A stretch of 9,004 nucleotides of DNA from Euryarchaeota archaeon UBA550. GTDB lineage: Archaea > Thermoplasmatota > Poseidoniia > Poseidoniales > Poseidoniaceae. Under the pieces are notes generated by a model that was not told the DNA's origin, ran no database searches, and saw only the letters and a program-made list of their open reading frames with translations. The stretch is taken from positions 56,985 to 65,988 of the forward strand of contig DAYA01000075.1 in NCBI GenBank assembly GCA_002506705.1, written 5' to 3'. Positions 1 to 7,505 of the stretch are shown here, one piece after another. The stretch's first letter is position 1. Every line of letters starts with the position of its first letter. The position numbers and the translations under genes are program-made.

Positions 1-3000
1 AACGCAGAAGTTAGCATCTGCGTGACTAGAGCGATTCCAGCGTTCTTGCGGTGAATATTTGTGCTGACAGAGTCGTATTCATCTACCAAATCAGCGGTGT
101 ACCAATAGTCACCGAAGATGTAGTGAGTTGTGTTTGCTTCTGTATCTGAAGCAGCACGAATGTTGTTGTTGAATACTGGTTGTGCTTCACCCTCATTTGC
201 AAATGCGAAGTCTCCTACACAGTCTGCAGAAGTAGGACAAGGTACCGCTTCTCCGTCTTCGAATACCATGTAGTATGTGTTTGCATCCTTGCCAAATACA
301 CCATCTTCAATCAGTCTTCCTTCAGCCATTACAACGTCGCCGTTAACCTGTGTGACCTTGAATGAACGGTCTTCGATTCCTTCAGCATCCATATTTGTCT
401 CGATTGTGACAAATTCAGATTTCTGCTCATCGGTCAAATGGCTAGAGAGTGTGTTCAAGAATGAAGCCGTGTGAACTGCTTCTCCTGTTCTTGCCTCATT
501 GTATGCAAGGTCAGCATTTGACAATCTCCAGATGAACATAGCAACTAGGTCATCTTGGCTTCTTGCAAGTAGCATGTTACCGCTCGAAGGTATACCTGAC
601 TGGAAGTTATCAGAAACGGACGGGTGATCACCGGTCTCTAGAGCTTGGAAACCATAATCCCACCAAGATACAAACGCAGGTCGGTCTGAATATGGTTCAT
701 CTGTGTCTTGATTCTTTAACCAGTCGTACGCCAAGTTCCAACCACGGTCGTTGTAACCTGAACCAAATGATCCAAGGTACCATCGGGAATTTTCGTCGTA
801 CGTACTATCATCCAATATAGAGAAACCAAAGTCGTTCCATCTTAAGATATCAGGAGCAATGTTGAAAATTGTTTCATCCATTTCTGCCTCGTGTCGAGAA
901 GAACCCGGCATGGCGGCGTCAATACCGTATGTTGCATGCTGTCCAATCAACATGATCAGAACCAAACCGATTGCACTGAATTGTGGTGTTCTCCAAACGG
1001 CCTTCCTAGCATTGGAGATTCTTTCGCCTGGTGTTCTAATTCCCATACGCCTCCAAGAGCGAGCCATGTTACTAGCACCGCTTGCACCCCAGAGTGTTAC
1101 GATTCCCCAAGCACCCATAATTGCCATTGCAGGTGCAGCGTTGAACAGGAATCTTCCTGCGGACCATGCCATGTATGCTGCGACGATGACCCACATTCCT
1201 AGAACGAGTTTTGTCTGGCTCTTCTTTACTATTCCATCCCATAGCGCGATAATTCCCATGACGATAGCAAGTACGAATACAATCGGACCAAAGGATGCGA
1301 ATAGTTGACCTCTACTTGGTGCGCTTGCTTCAGCAATCGTACCGAAAATCTTGTTCTTTGTGAAATATCCTGAACCGGTTGTCAAAATATTCCAAGCGTT
1401 TGATTGGTCGGTGATTTGTAGTAAGTACAGAACCACACCAAACACAAGACCTCCAGTGAACAGGGAACCCAATACGAGTAGCCATGGTTTGTCTCTGAAT
1501 CCTGTTGTAATCCATGCGATAGCCACTGTGAACAAAGTAACGAATAGAAGTGGAGTTAGACCGGTACTGTTCAGAACAAGATTCAATTGTGGGTGAGCAT
1601 AGAACGGCAATACCATCACGTAAATTGTTCCGAGCATCATGATGTTTATAGCAGACAGAATTGTGCTGTCCTTTCTTCTGAACATGTTCATTGCAACTTG
1701 AATGAAGTAAGCAAGGAATATGATTGCTGGACCGTATACGAATCCTTTCCATCCAAGTGCTACGATGCTGAAACATACACCAGCAGCAATTGCATTTGCA
1801 GAAGCTTTCCTGCGCTGCTTGAGAACCTCGGCCATAGCCTTGATTATTCCAGAAGGAGATGCGTTTGTGTGCCTTGAAAGCCTTTCATCTCCACCTGCTT
1901 TGACTGCACGTAGATAGAACATAAACGCAGCAGTCAGGAATAGCAGAACGTACGAATCGTGGTCAGCCATAGCCCATGTTGACTTCTGAACGTGAGTTGG
2001 CATAAATGCGATTAACCACGCTGCGATTACTCCTGCACCCTTTCCGAAATGGTCCTTTGCAATTGCTGCCATTGGGAATACGATTAGTGCACCGAAGATT
2101 GCGGGTAGTGCAAGCATTGCATACCATACGGATTCATCCGAGGACAACCCTAGGTTTGTGAGTAGCATAGCACCCAATGCCATTGACCAAGAGAACAATG
2201 GCGGTCGAGGATTAATTCCTCCAACCGGGTAGTTTCGGTCTGCATCGAAAATCAAGTGAGCGTTTTCTGCGATAACGTAGTCCACTACTCTCTTCATGTA
2301 CCATGGGTCAGAACCTCCAGTAAGGTCCCAGGATTCTAGTCCTGCAGAATTCATTGACGGTACAAAATACCATTGAACTCTGATCGCAAGTGCGACAAGG
2401 AAAGCCATGAAGGTCATGATTCCTGCCCAGTGGTTTGACCAGAATACTCTAGCTTGGCTAGGCTCGTGAAGTTCTCTGTTCATCCAACCGCCGTAGTCAT
2501 CGTGTGTTGCGAACCAGTAGATTAGAACGCCAATGAAGAAGGTTATACCGAACCAAATCCAAACAGCCCAAGTTCCAGACAAGTTGTCATTAGACCAGTG
2601 TCCGGATTCGAACAGTGACGAAACGACGTATAGAGTCCACATTGAACCGATGAAGATTGCACGGGTAAACCATCGCTCTGCACACATCCATGCACAGGTT
2701 AGCGCTACAACTCCGGTAAGAGCAGCCGGCCAAAATCCAATGTATCCATGATAGTTTTCTTCGGACCAAATTGCTAGGATGTCGAGGTCTCCAAGTGTGT
2801 TGAAGTAGTACATGATAGCAATGTGAGTTGCTGCCCAAACTGCTAGAGCGACCTGAAGCGGAAGAGTTGCGTTATTCCATCCACCCTCGTGTGGCTTGAT
2901 GTATCCAAACCATCCCTTGTCTGTTGCAGGCGTTAGAACGCCACGTAGTAGTACTGCTGCCAATAATCCAAGAATAACGAAGATTGCCAATGTGTTGAAG

Positions 3001-3518
3001 AACACGAATCCAATAGCTTCCTGCCAAGCTGCAGTCCTGATGTAATCTTGGCCATCAAGGGTGAACAACTTGGTCTGGTTGTCAGCGAAATTACCAGCTG
3101 CAATCATTGCGGCCCAAAGTCCTGTGAAAGAGAACACAAGGACTGTGTTCCACTCATGACGTCCATTGGAATCAAGCATATATCCAACGAACATCACAAT
3201 GAAGAAGGTCAAACCTAGGAAGTTTGAATCGGTGAACATAGCCACCCCTTCTGCTAGAATCAGTGATACAACAAGGGTGACGAGGGAAAGTGCTGCGCCT
3301 TGTTGAATGATGTTGTTTTCTTTCATGACACGTGGTGCCATTGCGAGAACCGCTGCAATTGCAACTGCAGCAAATGGTTCCATTCCTTCTACATCAAGGA
3401 CTAGACCGAAGTCTAGGCCAAAGTCAGCCAATATTGCAACCAAAATTGCTAGGGGTGCAATAAGCATCCCAAGCATTGGATTAGTTGCTCCAATTTTTTC
3501 GTCGTTTTGTGTCGACAT
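1..3518 (-). CDS. aglB: Oligosaccharyltransferase AglB/STT3, partial (C-terminus beyond left edge), with N-terminal membrane extension
   Basis: Catalytic subunit of archaeal N-glycosylation. It transfers a lipid-linked glycan to Asn in N-X-S/T sequons on the outer face of the membrane. The frame is open for 1172 residues from the ATG at 3518 to the left edge; I checked every codon and found no stop. An in-frame stop at 3551-3549 and no other upstream start fix this ATG. STT3 hallmarks seen: GGSDPWY with Asp404 (first acidic loop), INPRPPL near 435-441, MADHDSY 517-523 (second acidic motif), TIAE 727-730 (external loop 5) and WWDYG 952-956 (start of the sequon-binding region). Helices fill about 364-865, then a soluble exterior domain begins. 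Odd: residues 1-360 hold about ten further hydrophobic segments (near 15, 48, 75, 98, 125, 168, 219, 259, 286 and 316), so the core starts far later than in usual STT3 proteins. Identity is firm; the role of the extension is unknown. Confidence 0.93.
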   Translation of the reverse strand, partial: MSTQNDEKIGATNPMLGMLIAPLAILVAILADFGLDFGLVLDVEGMEPFAAVAIAAVLAMAPRVMKENNIIQQGAALSLVTLVVSLILAEGVAMFTDSNFLGLTFFIVMFVGYMLDSNGRHEWNTVLVFSFTGLWAAMIAAGNFADNQTKLFTLDGQDYIRTAAWQEAIGFVFFNTLAIFVILGLLAAVLLRGVLTPATDKGWFGYIKPHEGGWNNATLPLQVALAVWAATHIAIMYYFNTLGDLDILAIWSEENYHGYIGFWPAALTGVVALTCAWMCAERWFTRAIFIGSMWTLYVVSSLFESGHWSNDNLSGTWAVWIWFGITFFIGVLIYWFATHDDYGGWMNRELHEPSQARVFWSNHWAGIMTFMAFLVALAIRVQWYFVPSMNSAGLESWDLTGGSDPWYMKRVVDYVIAENAHLIFDADRNYPVGGINPRPPLFSWSMALGAMLLTNLGLSSDESVWYAMLALPAIFGALIVFPMAAIAKDHFGKGAGVIAAWLIAFMPTHVQKSTWAMADHDSYVLLFLTAAFMFYLRAVKAGGDERLSRHTNASPSGIIKAMAEVLKQRRKASANAIAAGVCFSIVALGWKGFVYGPAIIFLAYFIQVAMNMFRRKDSTILSAINIMMLGTIYVMVLPFYAHPQLNLVLNSTGLTPLLFVTLFTVAIAWITTGFRDKPWLLVLGSLFTGGLVFGVVLYLLQITDQSNAWNILTTGSGYFTKNKIFGTIAEASAPSRGQLFASFGPIVFVLAIVMGIIALWDGIVKKSQTKLVLGMWVIVAAYMAWSAGRFLFNAAPAMAIMGAWGIVTLWGASGASNMARSWRRMGIRTPGERISNARKAVWRTPQFSAIGLVLIMLIGQHATYGIDAAMPGSSRHEAEMDETIFNIAPDILRWNDFGFSILDDSTYDENSRWYLGSFGSGYNDRGWNLAYDWLKNQDTDEPYSDRPAFVSWWDYGFQALETGDHPSVSDNFQSGIPSSGNMLLARSQDDLVAMFIWRLSNADLAYNEARTGEAVHTASFLNTLSSHLTDEQKSEFVTIETNMDAEGIEDRSFKVTQVNGDVVMAEGRLIEDGVFGKDANTYYMVFEDGEAVPCPTSADCVGDFAFANEGEAQPVFNNNIRAASDTEANTTHYIFGDYWYTADLVDEYDSVSTNIHRKNAGIALVTQMLTSA

Positions 3519-3529
3519 TGTGTTTCCCT
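3519..3529 (-). promoter_or_regulatory. Ribosome binding site of aglB
   Basis: On the minus strand AGAGGG lies 7 nt before the ATG at 3518. Its GAGG core matches part of the archaeal anti-Shine-Dalgarno complement and supports this start codon. The match is short. Confidence 0.45.
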
Positions 3530-3580
3530 CTAGTTTTCTAGGTGCAGCCTAAAGGCTGTAGCATTGCGGCCACCAAAGAC

Positions 3581-3592
3581 CCCTTTTTATGC
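3581..3592 (-). promoter_or_regulatory. TATA-like box of aglB
   Basis: On the minus strand the element reads GCATAAAAAGGG. Its centre is about 69 bp upstream of the aglB ATG. Transcription would be expected to begin near 3560, giving a leader of about 40 nt that carries the hairpin at 3545-3558 and the GAGG site. This indicates aglB can be transcribed independently of purD. Placement is by eye. Confidence 0.5.
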
Positions 3593-3672
3593 GTTACCTA
3601 TTACCAATAAAATTGGATATGGAATGTCATATTGAAAAACGAGTTACTGCATGGCATTTTTTGTTCATATGC

Positions 3673-4923
3673 CTATAGGGCTCTGTGACCAATATCACGA
3701 CGATAGTGAGAGCCGGCTAACTCAATTTGCTCAATCAGAGAGTACGCCTTTGCAGACGCTTCTTGCAAATCGCTGCCAATACCTGTGCAAGATAATACCC
3801 TTCCACCGTTTGAAAGTAGGACTCCATCCTCCATCTTTGTACCGGCATGATTTACCCAAGAATCCTCATTTGAATCAGGTAGATTTCTTATTTCCCTACC
3901 TTTCTCAACCTGCCCTGGGTAGTTTTCTGCTGCAAGGACAACAGTCATTGCATGCTTGTCGTGGAATTCAACATTCAAAGTCGACAATTTGTCAACCGAT
4001 GCAGCGTGTAGAACATCCCCCAAATCCGTAGCGATTAGCGGCATAGTGATTTGGCATTCTGGATCCCCAAACCTGACGTTAAATTCTACAACATATGGGT
4101 CTCCATGCTCATCTATCATCAGTCCAACGTATAGCACTCCACGATATGGAATTCTACGGGACGACAGGGCTTTGTGCATAGGCTCAACGATTCTCTTCAC
4201 GGTTTTTTCCTTGACTGAATCTGTGTAAACTGGAGCAGGAGCATACGCACCCATTCCACCAGTATTTCTGCCTTTGTCGCCTTCGAATTCACGCTTGTGG
4301 TCTTGGCTTGCGGGCAAGCAAACATATCCACTACCATCCATTACAACAAGCATACTTGCTTCTTCGCCTGGAAGGAAAGCCTCGAGAAGCACTTTCCCGT
4401 CGGTTCTGATTGAATCTGTAATGAATTCCTTAGCTTCATCTCGATCTGTTGTTACCACAACTCCCTTGCCACCAGCAAGGACATCCCTCTTGATTACCCA
4501 TGGATTGTCGGAGAATTCTTCCAGTGCTGATTCAACATCGCTATTCCTATCCAATACGTGGAAGTCAGCAGTTGGAACTCCATTTTCTTTCATCACTTGC
4601 TTTGCATGCAGTTTACTTCCTTCAAGCCTAGCAAGTGCAGCGACTGGACCGAAGCAAGGAATATCCATTTTTGCTAATTTGTCGGAGAGACCTTCACACA
4701 ATGGTGCCTCTGGACCAGCAACAACAAAATCGACCTGTAACTGAAAAGCAAGATGAACCAAATCTGAAACTTGGCTGAAGGAGTGGTTAGTTGCGATTTC
4801 TGCGGTTCCAGCATTTCCCGGAGCACAGTGAATTTCGCTGATGGATTGGCTCTTTGCAAGACCGAGACAAAGGGCGTGCTCCCTGCCACCTCCACCGACA
4901 ACTAGGACCGTCATACCTGCCAT
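3673..4923 (-). CDS. purD: Phosphoribosylamine-glycine ligase (GAR synthetase)
   Basis: Cytoplasmic ATP-grasp enzyme for the second step of de novo purine synthesis: phosphoribosylamine + glycine + ATP gives GAR + ADP + Pi. Numbered from the ATG at 4923, the 416-residue product has the N-terminal GGGGREHAL nucleotide-type loop (10-18), the ATP-grasp glycine-rich loop LAGGKGV (149-155), SQDHKR (to 211), RNTGGMGAY (219-227) and the family signature EFNVRFGDPE (280-289) with metal/ATP residues. A C-terminal domain with HAMTVVLAAENYPG follows. Length fits the family (about 420-430), so the gene is complete. The frame is open up to an ATG at 5049, but that would add 42 unconserved residues and overlap divergent carS, so I reject it. 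An ATG at 4914 (MTVLVVGG) is an equally plausible start that matches the family N-terminus even better. No other purine gene is visible nearby. Confidence 0.96.
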   Translation of the reverse strand: MAGMTVLVVGGGGREHALCLGLAKSQSISEIHCAPGNAGTAEIATNHSFSQVSDLVHLAFQLQVDFVVAGPEAPLCEGLSDKLAKMDIPCFGPVAALARLEGSKLHAKQVMKENGVPTADFHVLDRNSDVESALEEFSDNPWVIKRDVLAGGKGVVVTTDRDEAKEFITDSIRTDGKVLLEAFLPGEEASMLVVMDGSGYVCLPASQDHKREFEGDKGRNTGGMGAYAPAPVYTDSVKEKTVKRIVEPMHKALSSRRIPYRGVLYVGLMIDEHGDPYVVEFNVRFGDPECQITMPLIATDLGDVLHAASVDKLSTLNVEFHDKHAMTVVLAAENYPGQVEKGREIRNLPDSNEDSWVNHAGTKMEDGVLLSNGGRVLSCTGIGSDLQEASAKAYSLIEQIELAGSHYRRDIGHRAL

Positions 4924-4965
4924 GTTGCTTCCATAATAGTGAGGCTCATAAGCCCATCGCGAGGG

Positions 4966-4975
4966 GATTTTATCC
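4966..4975. promoter_or_regulatory. Candidate shared TATA element for divergent purD and carS
   Basis: GGATAAAATC (minus) / GATTTTATCC (plus) is the most TATA-like stretch between the divergent starts. Its centre is about 47 bp from the purD ATG at 4923 and about 41 bp from the carS ATG at 5012. Allowing about 26 bp from TATA to transcript start, leaders would be roughly 15-20 nt on both sides. Archaeal TATA boxes can direct transcription on both strands, but here this is inference from spacing only. Confidence 0.4.
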
Positions 4976-5011
4976 ACTGAGTTCAAAGGCCTAATCGTAC
5001 AGCATGATATC

Positions 5012-5620
5012 ATGGAAGATTTCAACGTCTTCGAAATGATGTTGTTCACGTTGTGGATTTACTTGCCCGGATTTTTGGTCAATACCTTCGCGATGATGTG
5101 GGGAAAGTGGCTACCAAAAACCGGTTACGGCCCATGGCCTATCGACGGAGGAAGATTACACAAAGATGGCAATAGATTGCTTGGAGATGGTAAGACATGG
5201 AATGGTTTGATTGGAGGTTCCCTAACCAGTGGATTGCTGTGTTATCTCATGACAATGGTTCCTGAGAATTGGGTTTTCATTTCACCCACCGAAGCTGCCA
5301 CCGGATGGGCAGCAAGTGCCTTTGTTATGGGCACATTCCTCGGATTTACGAGCCTGGTTGGAGATTCAACTGGTTCTTATTTCAAGAGACGTAAAGGGAT
5401 GAAGAGAGAAGGAAATGTGTCTAGCAAAGCGCCGCTGTTAGACACCCTACCTTTCGCAATTTCTGTGTTCCTCTTTGGCCAAATATTCCTGACTGGATCA
5501 GCACACGGTGATAGAGATTTGATTCTACCAATGGTCTTGTTAGTTGTAATCACACCTGTTTTACATAGATCATTCAACCTTATCGGATACAAGATTGGGT
5601 GGAAAGATGTGCCATATTGA
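5012..5620 (+). CDS. carS: CDP-2,3-bis-O-geranylgeranyl-sn-glycerol (CDP-archaeol) synthase
   Basis: Integral membrane cytidylyltransferase of archaeal lipid synthesis. It joins CTP to digeranylgeranylglyceryl phosphate to give CDP-archaeol, the precursor for polar head-group attachment. The 202-residue product shows the CarS/DUF46 pattern: a hydrophobic N-terminus (about 10-30), PIDGGR (43-48), DGNRLLGDGKTW (52-63), the cytoplasmic catalytic loop GDSTGSYFKRRKGMKRE (107-123) and LLDTLPF (142-148), with hydrophobic stretches at about 65-83, 87-106, 146-161 and 170-183. It is somewhat longer than common CarS proteins (about 165-180). The start at 5012 places the conserved N-terminal helix immediately; no strong ribosome site precedes it, consistent with a short or absent leader. 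It is divergent from purD and followed after 50 bp by a surface-protein gene on the same strand. Confidence 0.92.
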   Translation: MEDFNVFEMMLFTLWIYLPGFLVNTFAMMWGKWLPKTGYGPWPIDGGRLHKDGNRLLGDGKTWNGLIGGSLTSGLLCYLMTMVPENWVFISPTEAATGWAASAFVMGTFLGFTSLVGDSTGSYFKRRKGMKREGNVSSKAPLLDTLPFAISVFLFGQIFLTGSAHGDRDLILPMVLLVVITPVLHRSFNLIGYKIGWKDVPY

Positions 5621-5626
5621 TGAATA

Positions 5627-5660
5627 AAGGAGGGGTATGATTCATTTGCTCTTTAGATAG
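5627..5660 (+). promoter_or_regulatory. Strong Shine-Dalgarno followed by a 7-codon open frame upstream of the surface-protein gene
   Basis: AAGGAGGGG (5627-5635) is the best Shine-Dalgarno match in the window. It lies 3 nt before an ATG at 5637 that opens a frame of only seven codons (MIHLLFR) ending in TAG at 5660, 10 nt before the real ATG at 5671. The little frame is not in phase with the large gene. It may be a leader peptide translated on read-through from carS, or chance. The overlapping TGAATAAAGG (5621-5630) could instead be a TATA element about 45 bp from 5671, in which case the site would not be in the transcript. Confidence 0.3.
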
Positions 5661-5670
5661 AGCGGGTGTT

Positions 5671-7251
5671 ATGCGAAGAGCCCTGTTCATGACTCTGATA
5701 ATTTTGATTGGTCTACCAATCGCTAATGCAACCCAGATTTCTGCCGATACTGAAGACAGTACATCAGGCACACTCTCAGGAGAATATACCGTTGAAAGTG
5801 GGGCAACATGGACAGTGTCTGGTGACTACGATATTGAGGAAGGTACAACTATTACAGTTGAAGATGGAGCAACTATGGTCATTTCAGGTTCAATGAATGC
5901 TGTTGCTGAACCAATGCTAAATCTAGCTGGAACCGCAAATGTGTTGGTCGACGTTGACTATCTCGGTGAGCAAGGTGTTCTTAGAATTGAATTCGCAGAA
6001 GAAATTCTCTACGGCATTGATATCGAGATAAATAATGAAAGCACAGTGGGTTGGACAGGCACTCAATTCGATTGGAATGGTAGCCTAGATGTTGAATCAA
6101 TAACTGTTAACATTACTACTAATCCTTTCCAGATTTCTTCAATAGAATCTGTAACGCTATCTCCGCAAATGAATTCTCCAGTATTGCTGACTGCAGACCA
6201 ACTTTCTGGAAACGGGACATCTCTAGTTATTCCTGACAGGTCCAATGCTTGGAGCATCGATGTCCAAGGAACATTGATTGTTTCTGGCTCTGTATTCGGT
6301 GCAGGAATCACTTGTCACGGAATGTGTTCATTGGATGGTGCAAACATGAGCAGCACAGGACCTATCGAAGTATTCGGTGAGATTTCCGTCATGGACTCTA
6401 CTCTAAATGGTGGAATTAGCGACGAGGACATCATCATTTGGGATGATGCAGAGATATCTTGGACAAACTCGACAGGGACTGGAGATATGACAGACAATTG
6501 GGTTAACATTCTAACAACTCGTACTATTGGAGTCCAGAATGGATATGTCGTATTCTACGGTTATGAAATGGGATATGATTCAGTTAGTACATCACCGCTC
6601 GGTGACAACAGTACATTCGAGGCATCTAACATGGGTGACAATGTAATTGAAATCGCCATTGATGAAAGAGATAGAATGGTTCGCTGGCAAGACGGCGCTG
6701 GAGTAATTCACGAAGAGAGTGCGAGTGCTCTAGTCGTTTTGTCAACTCCATGGGGTGACTACGAGCAACAAATCAATGACCTACCAAAGGTAAACCACTT
6801 TGACGTAGTCCTCGATCTACCAATGCTAACCTTTGATTCACTTGTTGAAAGCGATGATGAGGGCAGTGTAAATACGAGATTGGGTGTTATGGCCACAGTA
6901 ACCAATAGCGGTGATGCACCAGCAACATTCCTAATACCATGCACAGCAAACGGAAATGACGCAAACATCGGACTATCGCTTCCTTACACTGCTGAGGCAG
7001 GAGAAACTGTTGAGATTCCTATGAATTGGGACTCAGCAAATGAAGGAGAATTAACTCTAGAATGCTCAATATTCGTTCCCTATCACTTTGAAGGATACCA
7101 GGTAGTTGATGTTGGGACTGCGTCTACAAACCCAGTAACTTGGAGTGAGGATGAAGATAATTCCTCAAACCTTGCGCTACCGATTACAATCGGAGCAGTA
7201 CTAGCAATCGGAATCTTTGCATTCATTGCTAGAAGGAATATGGTTGCTTGA
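5671..7251 (+). CDS. Secreted, C-terminally membrane-anchored, sequon-rich surface protein of unknown function
   Basis: I do not recognise a named family. The 526-residue product begins with a Sec-type signal peptide (Arg-Arg at 2-3, hydrophobic 5-18, likely cleavage after the Ala-Asn-Ala at 18-20). Residues about 33-90 alternate short beta-like segments with Gly turns (GEYTVESGATWTVSGDY, then EEGTTITVEDGATMVISG), suggesting a beta-helix or stacked-strand fold. Residues about 400-475 (ATVTNSGDAPATF, later AGETVEIPMNW) resemble a CARDB-like immunoglobulin-type domain. Four cysteines (215, 219, 424, 465) could form two disulfides. Eight N-X-S/T sequons (N122, 136, 147, 181, 225, 266, 313, 497) make it a likely substrate for the AglB encoded in this window. 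One helix (about 501-520) followed by Arg-Arg anchors the C-terminus. No in-frame start exists upstream, because a stop lies at 5638-5640. It follows carS by 50 bp. Confidence 0.85.
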   Translation: MRRALFMTLIILIGLPIANATQISADTEDSTSGTLSGEYTVESGATWTVSGDYDIEEGTTITVEDGATMVISGSMNAVAEPMLNLAGTANVLVDVDYLGEQGVLRIEFAEEILYGIDIEINNESTVGWTGTQFDWNGSLDVESITVNITTNPFQISSIESVTLSPQMNSPVLLTADQLSGNGTSLVIPDRSNAWSIDVQGTLIVSGSVFGAGITCHGMCSLDGANMSSTGPIEVFGEISVMDSTLNGGISDEDIIIWDDAEISWTNSTGTGDMTDNWVNILTTRTIGVQNGYVVFYGYEMGYDSVSTSPLGDNSTFEASNMGDNVIEIAIDERDRMVRWQDGAGVIHEESASALVVLSTPWGDYEQQINDLPKVNHFDVVLDLPMLTFDSLVESDDEGSVNTRLGVMATVTNSGDAPATFLIPCTANGNDANIGLSLPYTAEAGETVEIPMNWDSANEGELTLECSIFVPYHFEGYQVVDVGTASTNPVTWSEDEDNSSNLALPITIGAVLAIGIFAFIARRNMVA

Positions 7252-7254
7252 AAC

Positions 7255-7458
7255 TCAAGCTTGTTGCTTGACTACACGCCTAATTCGAACGTACACAACT
7301 TCACCGTTGATTACTTTGCGAACCTTGCCCTCTGACAAACGTCGAGATTTTGTTCTTAATGCAAGATCAGTTCTGCTAACATTAAGTTTCGACCTTCTTC
7401 TACGCTTGGGCGGTTGAATTGACTCACTTGCCCCATCATCCAATGACCAATTGACCAT
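7255..7458 (-). CDS. Small basic protein of unknown function, probably leaderless
   Basis: A 67-residue product that I do not recognise. It has an acidic start (WSLDDGASES), then a strongly basic stretch (PKRRRRSK, about 17-24), further Arg/Lys through the middle (RTKSRRLSEGKVRK) and a beta-like C-terminus (GEVVYVRIRRVVK). The net charge is strongly positive, so binding to nucleic acid or the ribosome is a reasonable guess, but only a guess. Support for a real gene: a good TATA element at 7483-7488 lies about 27 bp before the ATG, the exact spacing of leaderless archaeal transcripts, and the frame fills the gap between neighbours, stopping 3 bp from the convergent surface-protein gene. Without homologues it stays tentative. 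Confidence 0.6.
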   Translation of the reverse strand: MVNWSLDDGASESIQPPKRRRRSKLNVSRTDLALRTKSRRLSEGKVRKVINGEVVYVRIRRVVKQQA

Positions 7459-7480
7459 GACCGATATGCCTCACGATGAG

Positions 7481-7490
7481 GGTATAAACC
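7481..7490 (-). promoter_or_regulatory. TATA box of the small basic protein gene
   Basis: The minus strand reads GGTTTATACC. Its centre is about 27 bp upstream of the ATG at 7458, so transcription would begin at or next to the start codon. No Shine-Dalgarno is visible between them, which agrees with a leaderless message. This is the clearest promoter element in the window. Confidence 0.6.
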
Positions 7491-7505
7491 ATTGTTTCAG
7501 ATTCA

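Larger units (their letters stand above)
3519..3672 (-). other. Intergenic region between purD and aglB with small inverted repeats
   Basis: This 154-bp gap holds the aglB promoter and leader. Reading the plus strand, three small inverted repeats are visible: CAGCCT-AA-AGGCTG (3545-3558, probably in the aglB leader), CCAAT-AAA-ATTGG (3604-3616, upstream of the TATA-like box) and ATATG-GAATGT-CATAT (3617-3632). A run of five T on the minus strand (3639-3635) is the only candidate termination signal for purD, and it is weak. No small gene was seen here. Confidence 0.4.

Noticed and set aside
859..1308. A 149-codon plus-strand frame, and several smaller frames on both strands, inside 180-2838
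   Set aside because: They are antisense or out of frame within aglB, whose reading frame is fully open and carries STT3 motifs. Their products have no recognisable features.
4274..4744. A 156-codon plus-strand frame opposite purD
   Set aside because: It lies wholly over conserved ATP-grasp coding sequence. It is Ser/Thr/Pro-rich as expected for an antisense shadow and has no promoter of its own.
5003..5014. Perfect 12-bp palindrome CATGATATCATG covering the carS start codon
   Set aside because: About two such 12-bp palindromes are expected by chance in 9 kb, and nothing else marks it as a site. It is noted only because of its position.
4924..5049. Upstream extension of purD to the ATG at 5049
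   Set aside because: It adds 42 residues before the conserved N-terminus, overlaps divergent carS by 38 bp, and would cover the TATA-like element between the genes.
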